Shown in pieces: positions 61,147 to 64,000 of a stretch of 64,000 bases of DNA (position 1 is its first letter; each line of letters starts with the position of its first letter). The position numbers and the translations under genes were made by a program. The notes below the pieces were generated by a model. The model was not told the origin of the DNA, ran no database searches, and saw only the letters and a program-made list of their open reading frames with translations. This stretch comes from an uncultured Acetatifactor sp. (lineage in GTDB: Bacteria > Bacillota > Clostridia > Lachnospirales > Lachnospiraceae), in assembly GCA_947586055.1 (NCBI GenBank), contig CANPXL010000008.1, positions 1 to 64,000 of the forward strand, written 5' to 3'.

Positions 61147-62184
61147 ATGCTTTCGATTTTTACATTGGAACAGGCAGAACAGTGGGATACCATTGTCTGC
61201 TCTTTTTCTCAGTACGACGTGTATTGGCTTAGTGGTTATGTTAAGGCGTTCAGGCTGCATGGTGATGGCGAACCGTTGCTTTTTTACTTTGAAGGAGATT
61301 CCGCAAGAGGAATTAATGTAGTGATGAAACGCGATATCTCCGAAGAACCTGATTTTTCAAAAAGGATTCAGAAGAAATCTTTTTTTGATTTTACATCTCC
61401 CTATGGCTATGGAGGCTGGTTGATTGAAGGTGTGGAAACAAAAGAATTATTTAAGGCATATCAAGAGTGGTGTATTGAGAATAATATTATATCGGAGTTT
61501 ATTCGATTCCATCCGGTTATAAAAAACCATCAACAATGCGCTTCCTTTTATGCTGTCATTCAACTTGGTGAAGTTGTACACATGGATTTATCTTCGCCGG
61601 AAATAATATGGAATAATATTACAAGCAAAAATAGAAATGTTATCCGAAAGGCCATAAAAAATGATGTAAAAATATATAATGGCCGTTATCCGGAAATTTT
61701 TGATGCTTTTCGCAAAATATATAATGCGACAATGGATAAAGACAATGCAAAAGATTATTATTATTTTGAGCCAGAGTTTTATGAGTCAATACTGGATGAT
61801 TTGCCCCAAAATGCGCAGGTATTTTATGCAGTTCAGGGCAGCAAGATCATCGCAGCAAGTATCATACTTGCCGCCAATGGAAGGATGAATTATCATTTAT
61901 CCGGAAGTCTGCGGGAATATAGTTCTCTGGCAGCTACAAATTTATTGCTTTATAAGGTTGCGTTATGGGGATGCGCCAATGGTTACAGATCTCTTTATCT
62001 GGGCGGAGGTGTGGGATCTGGAGAAGACAGTCTGTTTAAGTTTAAGCGTGCATTTTATAAGGGAGAACTTAATCATTTTTTTATTGGAAAGAAAGTTTAT
62101 AATCAGGAAAAATACTGTGAATTATGCTTAATGAGAAAAATGGAGCCTAATATGGATGGATTTTTTCCAGCATATAGAGCATAG
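61147..62184 (+). CDS. FemAB/GNAT-like acyl- or aminoacyl-transferase
   Basis: 345 residues of the BioF2/FemAB-like GNAT type (double GNAT fold). DVYWLSGYVKAF, FDFTSPYGYGGW and NITSKNRNVIRKAIKNDVKI are the family features (the R-K-A/x-K pattern), followed by VFYAVQGSKIIAASIILAAN, NYHLSGSLREYSSLAATNLL and the SLYLGGGVGSGEDSLFKFKR end with KRAFYKGE. Relatives attach an acyl or amino-acid group to a sugar or peptide. With the DegT-like protein just upstream, it could acylate a newly formed amino sugar (inference). ATG 61147 follows AGGAGG. Confidence 0.85.
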   Translation: MLSIFTLEQAEQWDTIVCSFSQYDVYWLSGYVKAFRLHGDGEPLLFYFEGDSARGINVVMKRDISEEPDFSKRIQKKSFFDFTSPYGYGGWLIEGVETKELFKAYQEWCIENNIISEFIRFHPVIKNHQQCASFYAVIQLGEVVHMDLSSPEIIWNNITSKNRNVIRKAIKNDVKIYNGRYPEIFDAFRKIYNATMDKDNAKDYYYFEPEFYESILDDLPQNAQVFYAVQGSKIIAASIILAANGRMNYHLSGSLREYSSLAATNLLLYKVALWGCANGYRSLYLGGGVGSGEDSLFKFKRAFYKGELNHFFIGKKVYNQEKYCELCLMRKMEPNMDGFFPAYRA

Positions 62185-62225
62185 ATCTGTAGATAACCAT
62201 TATTCACGAAAAGGGTGGTTTTGTG

Positions 62226-63440
62226 ATGAATATTTTATTTTTAAGTTTGTTCTCATTTCATTCCATAAATGACAGAGGAATATATCCTGATTTGCTTCGG
62301 GAGTTTAAAAAGAATCATCATATTATTTATATTCTTTCTCCAATTGAGAAGAGCCTTGATAAAAAAGAGTTGATTATTTGTGAAGAAAATTTAAGAATTG
62401 TGCGCGTGGCAACTGGTAAGATACAAAAAACAAATATTATACAAAAGGGTATCAATACACTGCTTATAGAGAAGAGATTTATCAAGGCAATTAGAAAAAA
62501 TTTTTCGACGGTAAGATTTGATTTGGTATTGTATACTACACCTCCAATTACGTTTGCCAATGTTGTCAAGTACATAAAAAAGCGTGATAATGCAAAGACT
62601 TACCTGATGCTTAAGGATATTTTCCCTCAGAATGCTGTAGATATTGGCATGATGAGCAGTACAGGCTTTATGAGTCTGCCCTATAGGTATTTTCGAGTAA
62701 AAGAAAAGAAACTATATGCCATTTCTGACCGAATTGGATGTATGTCTCCGGCAAATGAGACATTTATTATTGCACATAATCCTGAAATTCCTGTTGAAAA
62801 AGTAAAACTATGCCCAAACTGTATTGAAGTACATGACTTGAGTCTTACCAGTTCTGAACGTGATAAAATACGTAAAAAATATGAACTTCCATTAGACAAA
62901 AAGATATTTGTGTATGGTGGCAATCTTGGGAAACCGCAAGGAATTTCGTTTATAATAAAATGTCTGAAAACACAGATTGACAATCCGAATGTATTTTTTT
63001 TAATTATTGGCAGTGGTACGGAATATGGAAAACTGCAAGGGTTTTTTGATGAAAACAGACCCTGTAATATGAGACTGCTGGGGAAAATGTCAAAAGAAGA
63101 TTATGATAATATGATAGTATCTTGCGATATTGGGCTTATCTTTTTGGATCATAAGTTTAAAATACCGAATTTTCCCAGCAGAATTTTAAGTTATATGCAG
63201 GCCGGTCTGCCAGTCCTTGCGTGTACCGATCCCAATACTGATATCGGTAGAATCATTGTTGAAGGTGGTTTTGGTTGGTGGTGTGAAAGCGATGATGTAG
63301 AGAAATTTGTTGAGATTGTCGAAAAAATAATAAATGAGAATTTAAGGGCTATAGGAAAGAAAGGATTTCAATATTTGAATAAACATTGGAATGTCAAGGA
63401 GCAGTATTTTCAGATAATTAAGGAAATAGGCATGATATAA
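62226..63440 (+). CDS. Family 4 glycosyltransferase (WbuB-like)
   Basis: 404 residues, GT-B fold. MNILFLSLFSFHSINDRGIY, LVLYTTPPITFANVVKYIKK and LMLKDIFPQNAVDIGMM are close to the WbuB/FnlD-like group that transfers N-acetyl-fucosamine-type sugars. The nucleotide-binding end has FVYGGNLGKPQGISFIIKCL, GLIFLDHKFKIPNFPSRILS and YMQAGLPVLACTDPNTDIGR. ATG 62226 directly follows an in-frame GTG at 62223; AAGGGTGG lies upstream. Confidence 0.92.
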   Translation: MNILFLSLFSFHSINDRGIYPDLLREFKKNHHIIYILSPIEKSLDKKELIICEENLRIVRVATGKIQKTNIIQKGINTLLIEKRFIKAIRKNFSTVRFDLVLYTTPPITFANVVKYIKKRDNAKTYLMLKDIFPQNAVDIGMMSSTGFMSLPYRYFRVKEKKLYAISDRIGCMSPANETFIIAHNPEIPVEKVKLCPNCIEVHDLSLTSSERDKIRKKYELPLDKKIFVYGGNLGKPQGISFIIKCLKTQIDNPNVFFLIIGSGTEYGKLQGFFDENRPCNMRLLGKMSKEDYDNMIVSCDIGLIFLDHKFKIPNFPSRILSYMQAGLPVLACTDPNTDIGRIIVEGGFGWWCESDDVEKFVEIVEKIINENLRAIGKKGFQYLNKHWNVKEQYFQIIKEIGMI

Positions 63441-63725
63441 TGCAAATAGATTTTACTGTTGTTAAACTATTGCCGGGCCTGTTATCTGCAGGAGCAGCGA
63501 GAGTTCATGGATGAATCTTTTCAAATCTTAACATCTGTTTATTGCAATTGAATATTTTTACTATTTTGGCAATACCTTCTGAAACTCAAGCAAGAAAAGT
63601 ATTGAATTTATTATAAAGAACCGATATACTATTCTAGTATAAGCAGGGTAGTGTATTCCATATTAAATAAAATTGTCTTATACTTTGGATGAATTAGAAT
63701 ATGGGGCTTATATCAGGTAAAGTAT
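63441..63725 (+). other. AT-rich gap between two glycosyltransferase genes
   Basis: 285 bases with no convincing gene. A 24-codon frame beginning at 63440 (ATG overlapping the previous stop) has no homology I can see. TATACT-like sequences near 63630 and 63690 may be promoter elements for the next gene. No hairpin with a T run was found. Confidence 0.5.
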
Positions 63726-64000
63726 ATGAAAATTTTGCAGATAAATACTATTTATAAATATAAGAGTACCGGCAGGACGTGTTGGGAAGTAGAAAAGGCG
63801 TTGGAAGCTCAAGGACATCATTCGCTTACGCTTCATCAAGTCGGGGACACGACAGACACAAAGCATAGCTATGTGGTGAACAGTAAATGCGGATATTATT
63901 TTCACAAGTTAATGTCCAGACTGACAGGACTTGATGGATATTATTCTTTCTTTGCGACCAGACGTGCGTTAAAGGTGATTCAAAGGTACGAGCCGGATAT
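63726..64000 (+). CDS. Glycosyltransferase, family 4-like (partial, cut by window end)
   Basis: 91 codons are visible, open to the last base. It reads MKILQINTIYKYKSTGRTCW then EVEKALEAQGHHSLTLHQVG, the N-terminal half of a GT-B enzyme: a first strand, a Gly/Ser-x-Gly-Arg loop and the helix that follows, as in glycosyltransferases found in capsule loci. The ribosome site (AGGTAAAG) is weak. It continues the glycan locus beyond the right edge. Confidence 0.75.
   Translation, partial: MKILQINTIYKYKSTGRTCWEVEKALEAQGHHSLTLHQVGDTTDTKHSYVVNSKCGYYFHKLMSRLTGLDGYYSFFATRRALKVIQRYEPD

Noticed and set aside
63440..63514. 24-codon ORF overlapping the stop of the GT4 gene
   Set aside because: No ribosome site of its own, no recognisable sequence and no signs of a gene remnant.
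1..64000. CRISPR arrays, insertion sequences, prophage genes, rRNA genes, replication origin
   Set aside because: I looked for regularly spaced repeats, transposase or integrase motifs, terminal repeats, rRNA signatures and DnaA-box clusters and found none.

Overview
The window reads as a chromosomal segment of a motile Gram-positive Clostridia, most likely a Lachnospiraceae-type firmicute. The evidence is a type III glutamine synthetase, FtsEX with its own M23 hydrolase and S41 protease, the mbl-flhO-flhP order known from Bacillus, comF next to yvyF, the cdaA-ybbR-glmM cluster, a Spo0A-type DNA-binding domain, Gram-positive Shine-Dalgarno sequences (AGGAGG-like) and TTGACA/TATAAT promoters. 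Nearly every gene is on the + strand; the one clear exception is a DUF3048 lipoprotein (39364-40506). No rRNA, insertion sequence, prophage or CRISPR array is visible.

Layout. 0.1-7 kb: glnN with a terminator in its leader, two small membrane proteins (DUF4234, DUF2752), a lone tRNA-Gln(CTG), a CPBP-type membrane protease, an acyl-ACP thioesterase overlapping a CvfB-like S1 protein, and a YjfB motility protein. 7.1-17.5 kb: a PucR/CdaR-type regulator, the ftsE-ftsX-M23-S41 cell-wall cluster, and uvrB-uvrA with a candidate SOS box. 17.5-26.8 kb: a peptide/dipeptide-type ABC transporter whose binding protein, second permease and both ATPases are much longer than usual, preceded by a consensus promoter and a long structured leader that carries a ten-codon ORF. 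27-34 kb: mbl, two flagellar rod/hook proteins, a FlgJ-type rod-binding protein, recD2, comF and yvyF. 33.8-39.4 kb: two unrecognised membrane proteins, then cdaA-ybbR-glmM (cyclic di-AMP and peptidoglycan precursor) and an HPr-like protein.

40.7-64 kb is a surface-glycan locus that runs off the right edge. It starts with a GtrB-like glycosyltransferase and a stand-alone Spo0A effector domain, then two membrane proteins of unknown function, a WbaP/WcaJ-type initiating transferase and a tightly overlapping run of GT2 and GT4 glycosyltransferases, a FlaA1/PglF-type 4,6-dehydratase, a GT-C-like membrane protein and an O-antigen-ligase/polymerase-like protein. At about 56.3 kb the DNA becomes clearly AT-rich. 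The AT-rich part holds a DegT aminotransferase, a PglC-like second initiating transferase, a GNAT acetyltransferase broken at a run of seven G, an epimerase, a divergent DegT-like protein, a FemAB/GNAT-like protein and two more GT4 enzymes. The dehydratase, aminotransferase and GNAT enzyme form a plausible pathway to an N-acetylated 4-amino-6-deoxy sugar. The change in composition suggests that this end was acquired or exchanged.

The points most worth following are the enlarged ABC transporter and its leader RNA, the G7 frameshift in the acetyltransferase (possible phase variation), the stand-alone Spo0A DNA-binding domain at the head of the glycan locus, the two unrecognised membrane proteins just upstream of cdaA, and the candidate LexA box before uvrB.
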